From NCBI RefSeq assembly GCF_000239815.1, contig NZ_CAFK01000323.1, positions 1 to 64,000 of the forward strand: a DNA stretch of 64,000 nucleotides, read 5' to 3'. Made by a program: the position numbers and the translations under genes. Below, one piece after another: positions 45,658 to 57,219 of this stretch (positions are counted from its first letter, which is position 1; the number at the start of each line of letters is the position of its first letter). Below the pieces are notes generated by a model, which saw only the letters and a program-made list of their open reading frames with translations, searched no databases and was not told the DNA's origin. The stretch is from Bradyrhizobium sp. STM 3843. GTDB taxonomy: Bacteria > Pseudomonadota > Alphaproteobacteria > Rhizobiales > Xanthobacteraceae.

Positions 45658-46673
45658 CGCTGTCCGATGTCACCCGGTTCGTGCGCACGCGCAAAGGCAC
45701 GGTGCTCTCCGTGCTTTTGCACGTGATCGTGCTCGGCTGGGGGCTGTTCAGCTTTTCCGCGCGCTCGATGGTGGCGCCGCCTGAGGACTTGGTGCCGGTC
45801 GACGTGATCTCGGACGACAACACGTCCAAGGCCAAGGCCGGTCACCTCGACGGCAAGAAGGAGAACCCGAAGCCGCTCGTCGACAAGATCGGCGACAAGA
45901 AGCCGGCCGAAGACATCGTCGGCAAGGTCGATACCAAGCCGGTGACCGAAACGGATGCAGCGCCGACGCCGCAGCCGAAGCCCGACAAGCCGGTGGAGAA
46001 GAAGCCCGATCCACCCAAGCCGGTCGAGAAGAAACCTGATCCGCCGAAGCCGGTGGCCGAGAAGAAGCCGGAGCCGCCGCAGCCTGCGCCTGCCGACAAG
46101 CCGAAGCCGGAAGAGAAGAAGCCCGATCCGTTCAACCCGGACCAGATCGCGAGCATGCTGAACAAGGATAAGGCCAAGCAGCCGCCGAAGCAGCAGCTGG
46201 CTGACGCCGCGCAGCCCGAGCCTCCGAAGCACAAGACCGAGCGCAAGTTCGACTACGAGAAGATTTCGAGCCTGATCAATCAAAAAGACCCGACCCGGCA
46301 GGCGGCCGCCGGCGCCGAACTGAACGCTAACGCCGCGCTCGGCACCGCGCGCGGGATGGCGGACAGCAATGTCGCGAGCTGGCGCGGAGCGTTCATGACG
46401 GCGGTGCGGCGCTGCTTCGGCTTCCCGTATAACGGCCAGGATGCCGATCTCTTCGAGGCCGATATCGACATTCCGATGCGTCCCGATGGAACGCTTGCGG
46501 CCGAGCCGGTGGTCGTGGCCCTTCGCGGGCCATCCCGATCGGTTGCCGCGGCGATGGCCGAGAGCGCAAAGCGCGCCATCGTCCAGTGCCAGACTTACAC
46601 CTTCCTCCCGAAAAATCAGTACGACAGCTGGAGGAAGATCGAGACCACGTTTTCCCTGAAAGACATGCGATGA
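45654..46673 (+). CDS. tolA: Tol-Pal system protein TolA
   Basis: A 339-residue protein. An N-terminal transmembrane anchor (about 15-35), a long Pro/Lys/Glu-rich linker with repeated [11 protein letters not shown] units (about 100-160), a Gln/Ala stretch, and a C-terminal domain with a conserved [13 protein letters not shown] and [16 protein letters not shown]. It bridges inner and outer membranes. The start overlaps the tolR stop, and its stop overlaps the tolB start. Confidence 0.93.
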   Translation: MTLSDVTRFVRTRKGTVLSVLLHVIVLGWGLFSFSARSMVAPPEDLVPVDVISDDNTSKAKAGHLDGKKENPKPLVDKIGDKKPAEDIVGKVDTKPVTETDAAPTPQPKPDKPVEKKPDPPKPVEKKPDPPKPVAEKKPEPPQPAPADKPKPEEKKPDPFNPDQIASMLNKDKAKQPPKQQLADAAQPEPPKHKTERKFDYEKISSLINQKDPTRQAAAGAELNANAALGTARGMADSNVASWRGAFMTAVRRCFGFPYNGQDADLFEADIDIPMRPDGTLAAEPVVVALRGPSRSVAAAMAESAKRAIVQCQTYTFLPKNQYDSWRKIETTFSLKDMR

Positions 46674-48049
46674 GTGCGAATTTCGAATCCAAGCTTGTCA
46701 TGCGTTCACGTCATGGGCTGTCACGCCGCCGCTTTATTGCCGGTGCCGGCGTCGCGGCCGCCTCGCTGGGATGGTCTGCCGCATTGGCGCAGCAGGGACA
46801 GCAGCAGCAGGGCCGTGTGCGCATCGAGCCGGATGCGTTCCACCCGATTCCGATCGCGATCCCGCCCTTCGTGCCGGGAGGTCCGGCCGACGCCGACGTC
46901 GCCAACGGCATCTCGCAGGTAATCAACAACAACCTCAAGCGCAGCGGGCTGTTTGCTCCGATCGATCCGGCTGCCTTCGCCGAGCGCATCACCAATTTCG
47001 ACGTTCCGCCGCAGTTCGCGAGCTGGCGGCCGCTCAATCTGCAGGGATTGGTGACCGGACGTGCAACGCGTCAGCCCGACGGCCGGCTCAAGGCCGAATT
47101 TCGTCTCTGGAACATCGACTCGCAGCAGCAGGTCACCGGCGCGCAATATGTCACCGCGCCGGAATATTGGCGCCGCATCGGCCACATCATCTCCGACCAG
47201 ATCTACGCGCAGATGACCGGCGAGAAGGGCTATTTCGACAGCCGCGTCGTGTTCGTCGATGAGAGCGGTCCGTCCGAGCGCCGCGTCAAGCGGCTGGCGC
47301 TGATGGACCAGGATGGCGCCAATGTGCGTTATCTCACGCGCGGCGCCGATCTCGTGCTGACGCCACGCTTCTCGCCGTCGAGCCAGGAAATCACCTATAT
47401 GGAATTCGGGCAGGGCGACCCGAAGGTCTATCTGTTCAATATCGAGAACGGCCAGCGCGAGATCGTCGGCAACTTCCCGGGCATGTCGTTCTCGCCGCGC
47501 TTCTCGCCCGACGGCCAGCGCATCATCATGAGCCTGCAGCAGGGCGGCAATTCCAACCTGTTCGTGATGGACCTGCGCTCGCGCACCACGACGCGGCTGA
47601 CCGACACGCCGGCGATCGATACCTCGCCCTGCTACTCGCCGGACGGCAGCCAGCTCTGCTTCGAAAGCGATCGCGGCGGCAAGCCGCAGATCTACGTCAT
47701 GCCAGCGGGCGGCGGGCAGGCACAGCGCATCTCGTTCGGCGACGGCACCTATTCGACTCCCGTGTGGTCGCCGCGTGGCGACTACATCGCTTTCACCAAG
47801 CAGGGTGGCGGTCAGTTCTCGATCGGCGTCATCAAGCCTGACGGCTCGGGCGAGCGCATCCTCACCGCCGGCTTCCACAATGAGGGCCCGACCTTCGCCC
47901 CCAACGGGCGCGTGTTGATGTTCTTCCGCGATCCCGGCGGTAACGCGGGGCCGTCGCTCTACTCGATCGACATCTCCGGCCGCAACGAGCTGAAGGTTCC
48001 CACCCCGGGCTACGCGTCGGATCCGGCGTGGTCGCCGCTGCTGTCGTAA
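46670..48049 (+). CDS. tolB: Tol-Pal system beta-propeller protein TolB with a Tat-type signal
   Basis: A 459-residue periplasmic beta-propeller. The N-terminus has [12 protein letters not shown] followed by a hydrophobic stretch ending ALAQQ, a twin-arginine signal instead of the usual Sec signal. Six propeller blades carry WSPxG/FSPDGxx-type repeats ([37 protein letters not shown]). It binds Pal. It starts inside the tolA stop. Confidence 0.94.
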   Translation: MSANFESKLVMRSRHGLSRRRFIAGAGVAAASLGWSAALAQQGQQQQGRVRIEPDAFHPIPIAIPPFVPGGPADADVANGISQVINNNLKRSGLFAPIDPAAFAERITNFDVPPQFASWRPLNLQGLVTGRATRQPDGRLKAEFRLWNIDSQQQVTGAQYVTAPEYWRRIGHIISDQIYAQMTGEKGYFDSRVVFVDESGPSERRVKRLALMDQDGANVRYLTRGADLVLTPRFSPSSQEITYMEFGQGDPKVYLFNIENGQREIVGNFPGMSFSPRFSPDGQRIIMSLQQGGNSNLFVMDLRSRTTTRLTDTPAIDTSPCYSPDGSQLCFESDRGGKPQIYVMPAGGGQAQRISFGDGTYSTPVWSPRGDYIAFTKQGGGQFSIGVIKPDGSGERILTAGFHNEGPTFAPNGRVLMFFRDPGGNAGPSLYSIDISGRNELKVPTPGYASDPAWSPLLS

Positions 48050-48086
48050 GCGCGCGGGCAGGGCCGCCGGCCCAAAAATATGCTCA

Positions 48087-48110
48087 CGTGTATCATTTAT
48101 AAGATACACG
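48087..48110. promoter_or_regulatory. Perfect inverted repeat CGTGTATC-N8-GATACACG
   Basis: Arms at 48087-48094 and 48103-48110 flank ATTTATAA. There is no U-tract, so it is not a normal terminator. Position 38 bases after tolB and ahead of the GGDEF-EAL gene suggests an operator or a promoter element. Confidence 0.45.
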
Positions 48111-48278
48111 CACCGGTGTTATGATGCCGGGACCGGGCAAGCCTTGCCTAGTCCGTTGTATGGATGGATGGATTTCGCTCCTGCGCGGCTGCAGCAAGCT
48201 TCCGCTAACGATATTCACTCAGAAAGACTTCATCTGCCATCGGTAATACTGCGCGGCGAACGGGACACGCGCGGTCGA

Positions 48279-50615
48279 ATGCAGCTTGCAAGTCAGAAGG
48301 GATATACTGATCAGAGGATGTCGCCCGCGATCCACGCGGCGCTGATCGATTCTCTGTTCCAGGACCCCGGTCCGATGTTCGCCGGCGCGCTCTGCGCGGC
48401 GGTCGCGGCCGTGATGACCGCGATCAAGAGCGGCGATCCCAAGCTTTGGCCGTGTGCCGTTCTGCTGATCATTGTCGGCGCGTTTCGGTCCCTCGACATG
48501 CGCCGTTACCGACGGCTGCGCGATACCCATCAGCTGTCGCAATCGGCGATCGCGCGCTGGGAGCTCCGTTACCAGGTCGGCGCGATGGTCTACGCGCTGG
48601 TCCTCGGCGTGTGGTGCTTCGCCGCGGTGGCTGACAGCCCCGACCCTGTCGTGCATCTGATCGCGATCGCCGTCACGCTTTGCTACATGTCCGCAGGGGC
48701 GGGCCGGACCTATGGACGTCCCTGGATCTTCCACGTTCAGATCGTGCTGGCGTGCGGACCGCTGACGATCGCGCTCATGCTGAACGGCAGCCCTTATTAC
48801 CTGGGCATGGCCGCGTTCTGCGTCCTGTTCTTCCTGTCGTTGAAGCACATCTCGACCAATCTGCAGAAGATGTTCGTCACGGCCTTCGTCGCGCGCGAGG
48901 GCGAGGCGGCGCTGGCCAGCCAGTTCGATACCGCGCTCAACAACATGCCGCACGGTCTGTGCATGTTCGGCGCCGACGGCAAACTCGCCGTCATGAACTA
49001 TCGCTTCTGCCAGATGGCCGGTCTGCCGGACGACATCATTCACAGCGGTGCGAGCGCACACGACATCGTCGGCGCATGCGTCAACGCCGGCTCGATCTCG
49101 GCGGTCAACGGCACCATCATCCTGGCCCAGATCGAGAATACCAAGGCCCACAACATCGTCACCACCGATCCGGACTTGAGGCGCAACCGCTCGCTGTCCT
49201 GGACATTCCAGCCGATGGCCGGTGGCGGGGCGGTGGTGTTGCTCGAGGACATTACGGAGCGCCGGCAGGCCGAAGCCAGAATCACTCATCTGGCGCGCTA
49301 CGACGAACTGACCACCTTGCCGAACCGCGTCAGCTTCCGCGATGAGATCGAGCGTCTGCTGAACATACGCCAGCCGGACGGTCAGCTTTCGGCGCTGCTG
49401 TTCGTCGATCTCGACCAGTTCAAGCAGGTCAACGACACGCTCGGACATCCTTGCGGTGATCAGCTGCTCTGTGCGGTGGCGCGGCGATTGCGTGACATGC
49501 TGCGGCCCGAGGATTTCGTGGCCCGCTTCGGCGGCGACGAATTCGTGGTCTTCCAGCGCAACATCCGTTCCAACGACGATGCCGCGATCTTGGCGCGGCG
49601 GATCGTGGATCATTTGAGCGAGCGCTATAAGATCGACAATCATCTGGTCGAGATCGGTGCCAGCGTCGGCATCGCGATGACTGCGCCCGGCGTCAGCGCC
49701 GACACCCTGTTGAAGAACGCCGACATGGCGCTCTATCGCGCCAAGGCCGACGGGCGCGGCACCTTCTGCTTCTTCCGCGACGAGCTGGCCCAGACCGTCG
49801 AAGCGCGACGCACGCTCGAGCTCGATCTGCGCAAGGCGCTGGCCAACGAGGAATTCGAGCTGTTCTACCAGCCGCTCGTCAATCTCAAATCCGGCAGGAT
49901 CTCGACCTGCGAGGCGCTGTTGCGTTGGAATCATCCGGTGCGGGGCACCGTGTCGCCGGTCGACATCATTCCGGTGGCCGAGGATATGGGGCTGATCGTC
50001 GATCTTGGACGCTGGATTCTGCGCAGGGCGTGCCTGGAATGCGTCAAATGGCCGGAGACGGTCAGCGTTGCCGTGAACTTCTCGCCGCAGCAGTTTCATC
50101 AGCGCGATGTCTTGAGCGAGGTGCGTTATGCCCTGGAGGTCTCGGGCCTGCCGCCGCATCGGCTTGAGATCGAGATCACCGAATCCTCACTGTTGCGCAA
50201 CACGCAGCTGACCCACGACGTGCTCTCGCAACTGCATGCGATCGGCGTGCGGATTTCGCTCGATGATTTCGGCACCGGCTATTCCAGCCTGAGCTATCTG
50301 CATAACTTCCCGCTGCAGAAGGTGAAGATCGATCGCTCGTTCCTCGAGGGCATCGACACCGACCGTCCGCTGACCTTGCTGCGTGGCGTGGCACGTCTTT
50401 CGGCCGATCTCGGCATGTCGGTCGTGGTTGAGGGCATCGAAACCAATGAGCAACTTGAACTGATCAGCGTCGATGGCACGGTGACGGAGGCTCAGGGCTA
50501 TCTGTTCAGCCGGCCGGTGCCGGCTGTGCGCATCCGCCAGCTCCTCAATGCCTCGCATGGCCGCCAATCGGACAACGATCCTATGTTCGCGGTTCGTGGC
50601 CGCTCGATCGGCTGA
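48279..50615 (+). CDS. Membrane GGDEF-EAL cyclic-di-GMP enzyme
   Basis: About 778 residues. The N-terminal third has several transmembrane helices (a MASE-like sensor; LWPCAVLLIIVGAF, YALVLGVWCFAAVAD, FCVLFFLSLKHI), followed by a PAS-like domain with GLCMFGADGKLAVMNYRF. The GGDEF domain keeps FGGDEF (near base 49530) and the EAL domain keeps EALLRW, and DDFGTGYSSLSYL, so both may be active. Start uncertain: TTG 48144, ATG 48279 or ATG 48318. It sits between tolB and pal. Confidence 0.87.
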   Translation: MQLASQKGYTDQRMSPAIHAALIDSLFQDPGPMFAGALCAAVAAVMTAIKSGDPKLWPCAVLLIIVGAFRSLDMRRYRRLRDTHQLSQSAIARWELRYQVGAMVYALVLGVWCFAAVADSPDPVVHLIAIAVTLCYMSAGAGRTYGRPWIFHVQIVLACGPLTIALMLNGSPYYLGMAAFCVLFFLSLKHISTNLQKMFVTAFVAREGEAALASQFDTALNNMPHGLCMFGADGKLAVMNYRFCQMAGLPDDIIHSGASAHDIVGACVNAGSISAVNGTIILAQIENTKAHNIVTTDPDLRRNRSLSWTFQPMAGGGAVVLLEDITERRQAEARITHLARYDELTTLPNRVSFRDEIERLLNIRQPDGQLSALLFVDLDQFKQVNDTLGHPCGDQLLCAVARRLRDMLRPEDFVARFGGDEFVVFQRNIRSNDDAAILARRIVDHLSERYKIDNHLVEIGASVGIAMTAPGVSADTLLKNADMALYRAKADGRGTFCFFRDELAQTVEARRTLELDLRKALANEEFELFYQPLVNLKSGRISTCEALLRWNHPVRGTVSPVDIIPVAEDMGLIVDLGRWILRRACLECVKWPETVSVAVNFSPQQFHQRDVLSEVRYALEVSGLPPHRLEIEITESSLLRNTQLTHDVLSQLHAIGVRISLDDFGTGYSSLSYLHNFPLQKVKIDRSFLEGIDTDRPLTLLRGVARLSADLGMSVVVEGIETNEQLELISVDGTVTEAQGYLFSRPVPAVRIRQLLNASHGRQSDNDPMFAVRGRSIG

Positions 50616-50759
50616 ACCGCCAAAGACACCAATACGATCCGTTGTATTACGGGCGTCCCACACGTCATTAACTCTATGCCGCTGAAATCTTTGCATCCCT
50701 GTTAACGAGCTGTTAAGCTTTAACTGTTCGCGTAAAAGTTGTGTGCAAAGGGGTTTCTT

Positions 50760-51485
50760 ATGAAGTCTGCGGCTGGATCCGCCGCTGTTGCTCTGGAACG
50801 GAAGGCCGACCCTTTAGAGAATGTCGACTACAGACTGGCAGTAACCCCGGAAGACAAAGAGCGGATCTACCGCCTGCGCTACAACGCCTATCTGCGCGAG
50901 GGGGCGATCCTCCCGTCCGAGAGCGAACGCGTCACCGACGAATATGATGATCTGCCGAACAGTTTCATCTTTGGCGTCTTCGTCGATGGCGACCTTTACA
51001 GCTCGATCCGCGTCAGCGTCCTGAACTCGGAGTGGCGCGAATCGCTGTCAGCCGGAATGTTCCCGGATCTGATCCTTCCGGAACTGGATCGGGGCAAAGT
51101 GATCATCGATCCGACGCGATTCGTTGCTGATCCCGAAAAGGCGCGCCGTTTTCCGGCTCTGCCCTACGTCACAGTGCGCCTCGGCTATGTTGCCTGCGCG
51201 CATTTCAACGCAGACATCGGCCTCGCCAATGTCCGGCCCGAGCATCGGGCGTTCTATCGCAAAGTGTTTCTCCAGGAGCCTTGGGGCGAGCCGCGGCTCT
51301 ATTCCGGCCTGATCAAGCCGGTCGGGTTGGTCGCTGCGCATTATCCCTCGATCCGCGACCGGGTGTTCCAGCGCTTTCCCTTCATGCGTTCGAGCGCGTT
51401 CGAGCGGCGCATGCTGTTCGAGCGTCCCGGCGATCAGGCCTTCATCCGCTCGTTCAGGATTCGCCCGGCTGTGATTGCCGGCTGA
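50760..51485 (+). CDS. FeeM-type N-acyl amino acid synthase (autoinducer-synthase fold)
   Basis: A 241-residue protein of the LuxI/FeeM acyltransferase fold. ERIYRLRYNAYLREGAI is the typical N-terminal RYxxY/F element, followed by FIFGVFVDGDLYSSIRV and later KVIIDPTRFVAD. FeeM-like enzymes make N-acyl amino acids from acyl-ACP. ATG at 50760 follows AAAGGGG. The product is unknown. Like the GGDEF-EAL gene, it lies inside the tol-pal region. Confidence 0.8.
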   Translation: MKSAAGSAAVALERKADPLENVDYRLAVTPEDKERIYRLRYNAYLREGAILPSESERVTDEYDDLPNSFIFGVFVDGDLYSSIRVSVLNSEWRESLSAGMFPDLILPELDRGKVIIDPTRFVADPEKARRFPALPYVTVRLGYVACAHFNADIGLANVRPEHRAFYRKVFLQEPWGEPRLYSGLIKPVGLVAAHYPSIRDRVFQRFPFMRSSAFERRMLFERPGDQAFIRSFRIRPAVIAG

Positions 51486-51776
51486 ACGGCGGCATTTGCA
51501 CTGTTTTTTGGCTGCAAAACCGGTCAAGCCAGAAATTGTTGCGCAAAATCTTTTGTTCCGGAAAATCGGCCCGGAAGTCCTGCATTTCCACCGGCCGGAC
51601 TCTTGCCTTCACCCTGGCGCCACATTTACAACGCATTAACCACCGCGGTCGCTTTTGGCGGTTCGTTAGCTTTTGACCCAGTCCAGCAAGACCTCGTCAA
51701 GGTTGACGGAACGTTCGCTTAACCATCGCCCTGTAGACCGGATGACAGTCTAGAACGTGAGCGTGGAGGCTCCGGA
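51486..51776. other. Upstream region of pal
   Basis: No gene seen. A GCTTTTGACCC box at 51669-51679 resembles the end of the repeat found at 24-28 kb but without the rest. A GTGGAGG ribosome site precedes pal. Confidence 0.4.
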
Positions 51777-52268
51777 ATGAAATATCAGATGCGTATCCTC
51801 CAGGGATTGAAGCTGGCCGCCGTGCTCGCGGTCGCGCTGTCGATGGGCGCCTGCGCCAACAAGAATCTGACCGGTATGGACGCCAATGCAAACGCAGCGA
51901 CGCCGGGCAGCCAGCAGGACTTCGTGGTGAATGTCGGCGACCGCGTGTTCTTCGAAAGCGACCAGACCGACCTCACGCCGCAGGCGACCGCGACCTTAGA
52001 CAAGCAGGCGCAGTGGCTGCAGACCTATCCGCGCTATCAGTTCACCATCGAAGGCCATGCCGACGAGCGCGGCACCCGCGAATACAACATCGCGCTCGGC
52101 GCCCGCCGCGCCCAATCGGTCCGCAACTATCTCGCCTCGCGCGGCATCGACCCGAGCCGCATGCGCACGATTTCGTACGGCAAGGAGCGCCCGGTCGCGG
52201 TCTGCAACGACATCTCCTGCTGGTCGCAGAACCGCCGCGCGGTCACGGTCCTGAACGCCAGTTCATAA
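51777..52268 (+). CDS. pal: Peptidoglycan-associated lipoprotein Pal
   Basis: A 163-residue outer-membrane lipoprotein. Signal peptide with lipobox LSMGAC (Cys at about residue 26), then an OmpA-like peptidoglycan-binding domain: VFFESDQTDLTPQATATLD, TIEGHADERGTREYNIALG and ARRAQSVRNYLASRGI. It completes the Tol-Pal complex. An intrinsic terminator follows at 52291. Confidence 0.95.
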   Translation: MKYQMRILQGLKLAAVLAVALSMGACANKNLTGMDANANAATPGSQQDFVVNVGDRVFFESDQTDLTPQATATLDKQAQWLQTYPRYQFTIEGHADERGTREYNIALGARRAQSVRNYLASRGIDPSRMRTISYGKERPVAVCNDISCWSQNRRAVTVLNASS

Positions 52269-52290
52269 GCCTGAACAAGATTGACCAACC

Positions 52291-52322
52291 AAAGCCGGCG
52301 TCCGGAAGGGGCGCCGGCTTTG
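52291..52322 (+). terminator. Intrinsic terminator after pal
   Basis: AAAGCCGGCG (52291-52300) and CGCCGGCTTT (52312-52321) form a ten-pair stem with a T-containing tail. Confidence 0.75.
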
Positions 52323-52442
52323 TCGCGTTTGCGGCTTGCATCTTTCGCTCGAACGTCATTTGTCTGAATCGGATTTTTGCAGTAAGTGCCTCGCCCAAAG
52401 AGGCGCGCGTTCGAGTGCTCCGATCCGGTCGTTCAGGGCAAC

Positions 52443-53498
52443 ATGTCATCCAAAACCCTTCAAGGAACCGCCGCTGCGACGATAGCTGCGCTGGTGCTGC
52501 TGTCGTTGCCGGTCTTGTCATCGCCGGCCTGGGCGCAGGCCGATGAGGATCCGGAGGTGCGCATCGAGCGGCTGGAGAATCAGCTGCGGCAGCTCACCGG
52601 CCAGAACGAGGAATTGCAGTACCGCAACCGCCAGCTCGAGGAGCGGCTGCGCCAGATCCAGGGCGGGGTGCCCGGAGCGCCCGCGGCACAGCCGAATGCC
52701 GCCGCCGCACCACCGCCGCAGCCGACCCCGGCCTATGGTCAGCCGGCGCAGCCAGGCTACGGACAGCCTGCCCAACCGCAATATGGCGGCCAGCCCCAGG
52801 CCTATCCCCAGCAGCAGCCTGGATATGGCCAGCCGCAGGCTGCAGCACCTGCGCCAATCGCGCAGGATCCGGCTGGTCCGGGCAGGGGAGGGCGCCGCGG
52901 CGACGCCTTCGATCCGAACCAGAATCCGAATGCGCCGGGCGCGCCGCAGGCGCTCGGTGGCGGTCAGCTGCCGATGCAGAGCGGCGGCGGTGCACCCGCC
53001 GGCCAGCCGATGAACCTCGCCAATACTCCGGCGGGCCGATACCCGCAAAGCGGGGCGCCACCGGCTGCTGCGGCTGCTCCCGGCCCGGGCGGGATCGACA
53101 CGGCGCCACCGACGCAGTCGCCGCGCGACGAATATGACCTCGGCATCGGCTATATGCAGCGCAAGGACTATGCGCTGGCCGAACAGACCATGCGCAACTT
53201 CGCGCAAAAGTATCCCAACGATCCGATGGTCGGCGACTCGCAATATTGGCTCGGCGAGAGCTTCTTCCAGCGGCAGCAATATCGCGAGGCTGCCGAGGTC
53301 TTCCTGGCGGTGACGACCAAACACGAGAAGTCGGCGAAGGCGCCGGATGCGCTGCTCCGGCTGGGCCAGTCGCTGGCGGCCCTGAAGGAGAAGGAAGCCG
53401 CTTGCGCGGCCTTCGGCGAGATCACGCGCAAATACCCGCGCGCCTCGGCCGGCGTGAAAGCCGCCGTCGATCGCGAGCAGAAGCGGGTGAAGTGCTGA
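52443..53498 (+). CDS. cpoB: Tol-Pal accessory protein CpoB (YbgF)
   Basis: A 351-residue periplasmic protein. Signal peptide ends SPAWAQA; a coiled coil with RIERLENQLRQLTGQNEEL follows (residues 38-75); a long Pro/Gln/Gly/Ala-rich linker with repeated YGQPAQP units; and three C-terminal TPR repeats (about 235-350). CpoB coordinates peptidoglycan synthesis with Tol function. Start ATG 52443 directly precedes the signal sequence. Confidence 0.93.
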   Translation: MSSKTLQGTAAATIAALVLLSLPVLSSPAWAQADEDPEVRIERLENQLRQLTGQNEELQYRNRQLEERLRQIQGGVPGAPAAQPNAAAAPPPQPTPAYGQPAQPGYGQPAQPQYGGQPQAYPQQQPGYGQPQAAAPAPIAQDPAGPGRGGRRGDAFDPNQNPNAPGAPQALGGGQLPMQSGGGAPAGQPMNLANTPAGRYPQSGAPPAAAAAPGPGGIDTAPPTQSPRDEYDLGIGYMQRKDYALAEQTMRNFAQKYPNDPMVGDSQYWLGESFFQRQQYREAAEVFLAVTTKHEKSAKAPDALLRLGQSLAALKEKEAACAAFGEITRKYPRASAGVKAAVDREQKRVKC

Positions 53499-53560
53499 GG
53501 GTTGCCCGCGCCTAAGGCGCGATGGCGTGGATTGGGTTGCTACCTTGCGTCACCATGACT

Positions 53561-53686
53561 GTCGTCCCGGCGGAACGCCGGGACCCATAAACACAGTCGG
53601 GCGTGATAGGCTCAAGCGGTCGCTCCAGCATATTTCAACAATTGACATCGGTGGTTATGGATCCCTGCGTTCGCAGGGATGACAGC
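53561..53686. repeat. REP-type inverted repeat pair, second copy
   Basis: GTCGTCCCGGCGGAACGCCG with GGACCCATAA beyond it (53561-53590) faces TTATGGATCCCTGCGTTCGC with AGGGATGAC beyond it (53655-53683). Same family as at 40868-40981; the right arm has diverged. It lies between cpoB and tilS. Confidence 0.7.
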
Positions 53687-53727
53687 TGAGTTTGTGGTTC
53701 GCACCTCGCGCGCCTAATCTGCCGCGC

Positions 53728-54837
53728 ATGGCACGGCAGAAAACAGCGCGGGACAAAGCCACAGACGACGACCGTCCGATCTCGGACGCCGAGGTCGAAC
53801 GCCTGTTCTCCCCTCTGTCCGATGCGCCCGCATTGGTGCTTGCGGTCTCCGGCGGCCCGGATTCGATGGCGCTGATGTGGCTTGCGGCACGTTGGCGAGA
53901 TCAGCGCGCGCAAGGTCCGCGCCTCATCGCCGTCACGGTCGATCACGGCCTGAGGAGGGAGGCTGCCCGCGAGGCGCGCGAGGTCAAACGGGTGGCGCGC
54001 ACGCTGGACCTGCCGCATCGCACCTTGCGCTGGCGTGGCGACAAGCCCGCCTCCGGCGTACCTGAGGCGGCGAGAGCCGCGCGCTACCGATTGCTGGTGC
54101 AGGCCGCGCGGAGCGCCGGCGCAAGCCACATCGTCACCGCACATACCAGGGACGACCAGGCCGAAACGCTTCTGATGCGACTGCTCCGCGGCAGCGGGAT
54201 TGCAGGCCTCGCGGCAATGTCGGCCATCAGCGAACGGGAGGGGCTTGCGCTGGCGCGCCCCTTGCTCGGCATCTCCAAGGCGCAGCTCATCGCGACATTG
54301 CAGGCGGCCGAGATCAAGTTCATCGAAGATCCGACCAATGTCGATCCCGCCTTCACGCGGCCGCGGCTGCGCGCGCTGATGCCGGCGCTCGCCGCCGAAG
54401 GCGGTGATGCGCGCAATCTGGCCCGGCTTGCGGCCCGTTTCGCCCGGGCCAATGCGGCGATCGAGGTGCTGGCCGATGGCGCCGAGCGTTATCTGGCGCT
54501 GACCAGCCGCATGAATTCGGGAGCCTCCGGTGGCCAGCGCAAGCAGCCCGCGCGCGGGCAGGTGTTCGACCTCCGCGCGTTTGCGGCCTTGCCGGAGGAA
54601 ATTCGGCTGCGTCTCCTGATCCGCACGGTCGATCGTTTCGGGACTGAGGGGCCGGTGGAACTCGGTAAGGCCGAGGCGCTGCTGACCAGGCTGGACCGGG
54701 CTTTTGCGGAGTTTGCAGGAGGTGGCGAAGCCACGCGAGACAGGTTAAAATCGACCCTTGCCGGTGCGTTGGTAAGCGTGGCTAATGGTCAGATCCGCTT
54801 CGAACCGGCGCCGGCCCGTCGCGCTCGGAGCGGCTGA
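53728..54837 (+). CDS. tilS: tRNA(Ile)-lysidine synthase
   Basis: A 369-residue PP-loop ATPase. The P-loop LAVSGGPDSMALMWL is near residues 42-56, followed by AVTVDHGLR and the family sequence AHTRDDQAETLLMRLLRGSG. The enzyme changes C34 of the minor isoleucine tRNA to lysidine, an essential step. The C-terminal domain is short. ATG at 53728 is preferred to the upstream TTG. ftsH follows after 281 bases, the usual order in alphaproteobacteria. Confidence 0.93.
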   Translation: MARQKTARDKATDDDRPISDAEVERLFSPLSDAPALVLAVSGGPDSMALMWLAARWRDQRAQGPRLIAVTVDHGLRREAAREAREVKRVARTLDLPHRTLRWRGDKPASGVPEAARAARYRLLVQAARSAGASHIVTAHTRDDQAETLLMRLLRGSGIAGLAAMSAISEREGLALARPLLGISKAQLIATLQAAEIKFIEDPTNVDPAFTRPRLRALMPALAAEGGDARNLARLAARFARANAAIEVLADGAERYLALTSRMNSGASGGQRKQPARGQVFDLRAFAALPEEIRLRLLIRTVDRFGTEGPVELGKAEALLTRLDRAFAEFAGGGEATRDRLKSTLAGALVSVANGQIRFEPAPARRARSG

Positions 54838-54984
54838 CGGTCCAGCCTGCCATTCGGCCGCCTCGGCGGCTCCCTTGGTGGCTTCCTTGGCGGCCCCTTA
54901 ACCACCTGCAATGGCGCAGCTTTCCAGAGCCATTTTTCGCACTGGAATCGATGTCGGATGCGGTAAATAGTCCTGAGTGGTTCC

Positions 54985-55015
54985 CTTGGCATTGTAGCGA
55001 GTGGCACCTAAATTA
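54985..55015 (+). promoter_or_regulatory. Heat-shock-like promoter candidate before ftsH
   Basis: CTTGGC at 54985-54990, 16 bases, then CCTAAATTA at 55007-55015. This resembles the alphaproteobacterial RpoH pattern CTTG..CnTATnT. Match is partial. The rest of 54838-55118 holds no gene. Confidence 0.3.
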
Positions 55016-55118
55016 GACGACGGTCGACCGGGGGATTCCCTCGTGGCTACCTAGGGATAAGTCCAGGACCCATCCAGGGACAGACGGCCGCGATCCGCGC
55101 GACCACGAAGGAAAATCG

Positions 55119-57041
<1,923 letters not shown>

Positions 57042-57065
57042 GCGACACATCTTATTAAGGTGATG

Positions 57066-57093
57066 AAAAGCCCGGCGATGAGCCGGGCTTTTT
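57066..57093 (+). terminator. Intrinsic terminator after ftsH
   Basis: AAAAGCCCGGC (57066-57076) and GCCGGGCTTTTT (57082-57093) form a strong stem with U-tract. Confidence 0.88.
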
Positions 57094-57219
57094 CATGTGC
57101 CCACGACATGCCGTGAGATGCGGGTCTCGGGCGGGTCGAGCCGCTTAAGCCTTCCTCAAGCGGTTTTCGCCTATTGCTGCCTGGCTGACGCGCCGTCCTG
57201 GCGCGAGGACGAGGTCCGC

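Noticed and set aside
48219-50159. 646-codon reverse frame over the GGDEF-EAL gene
   Set aside because: Complement shadow; the GGDEF and EAL motifs fix the forward frame.
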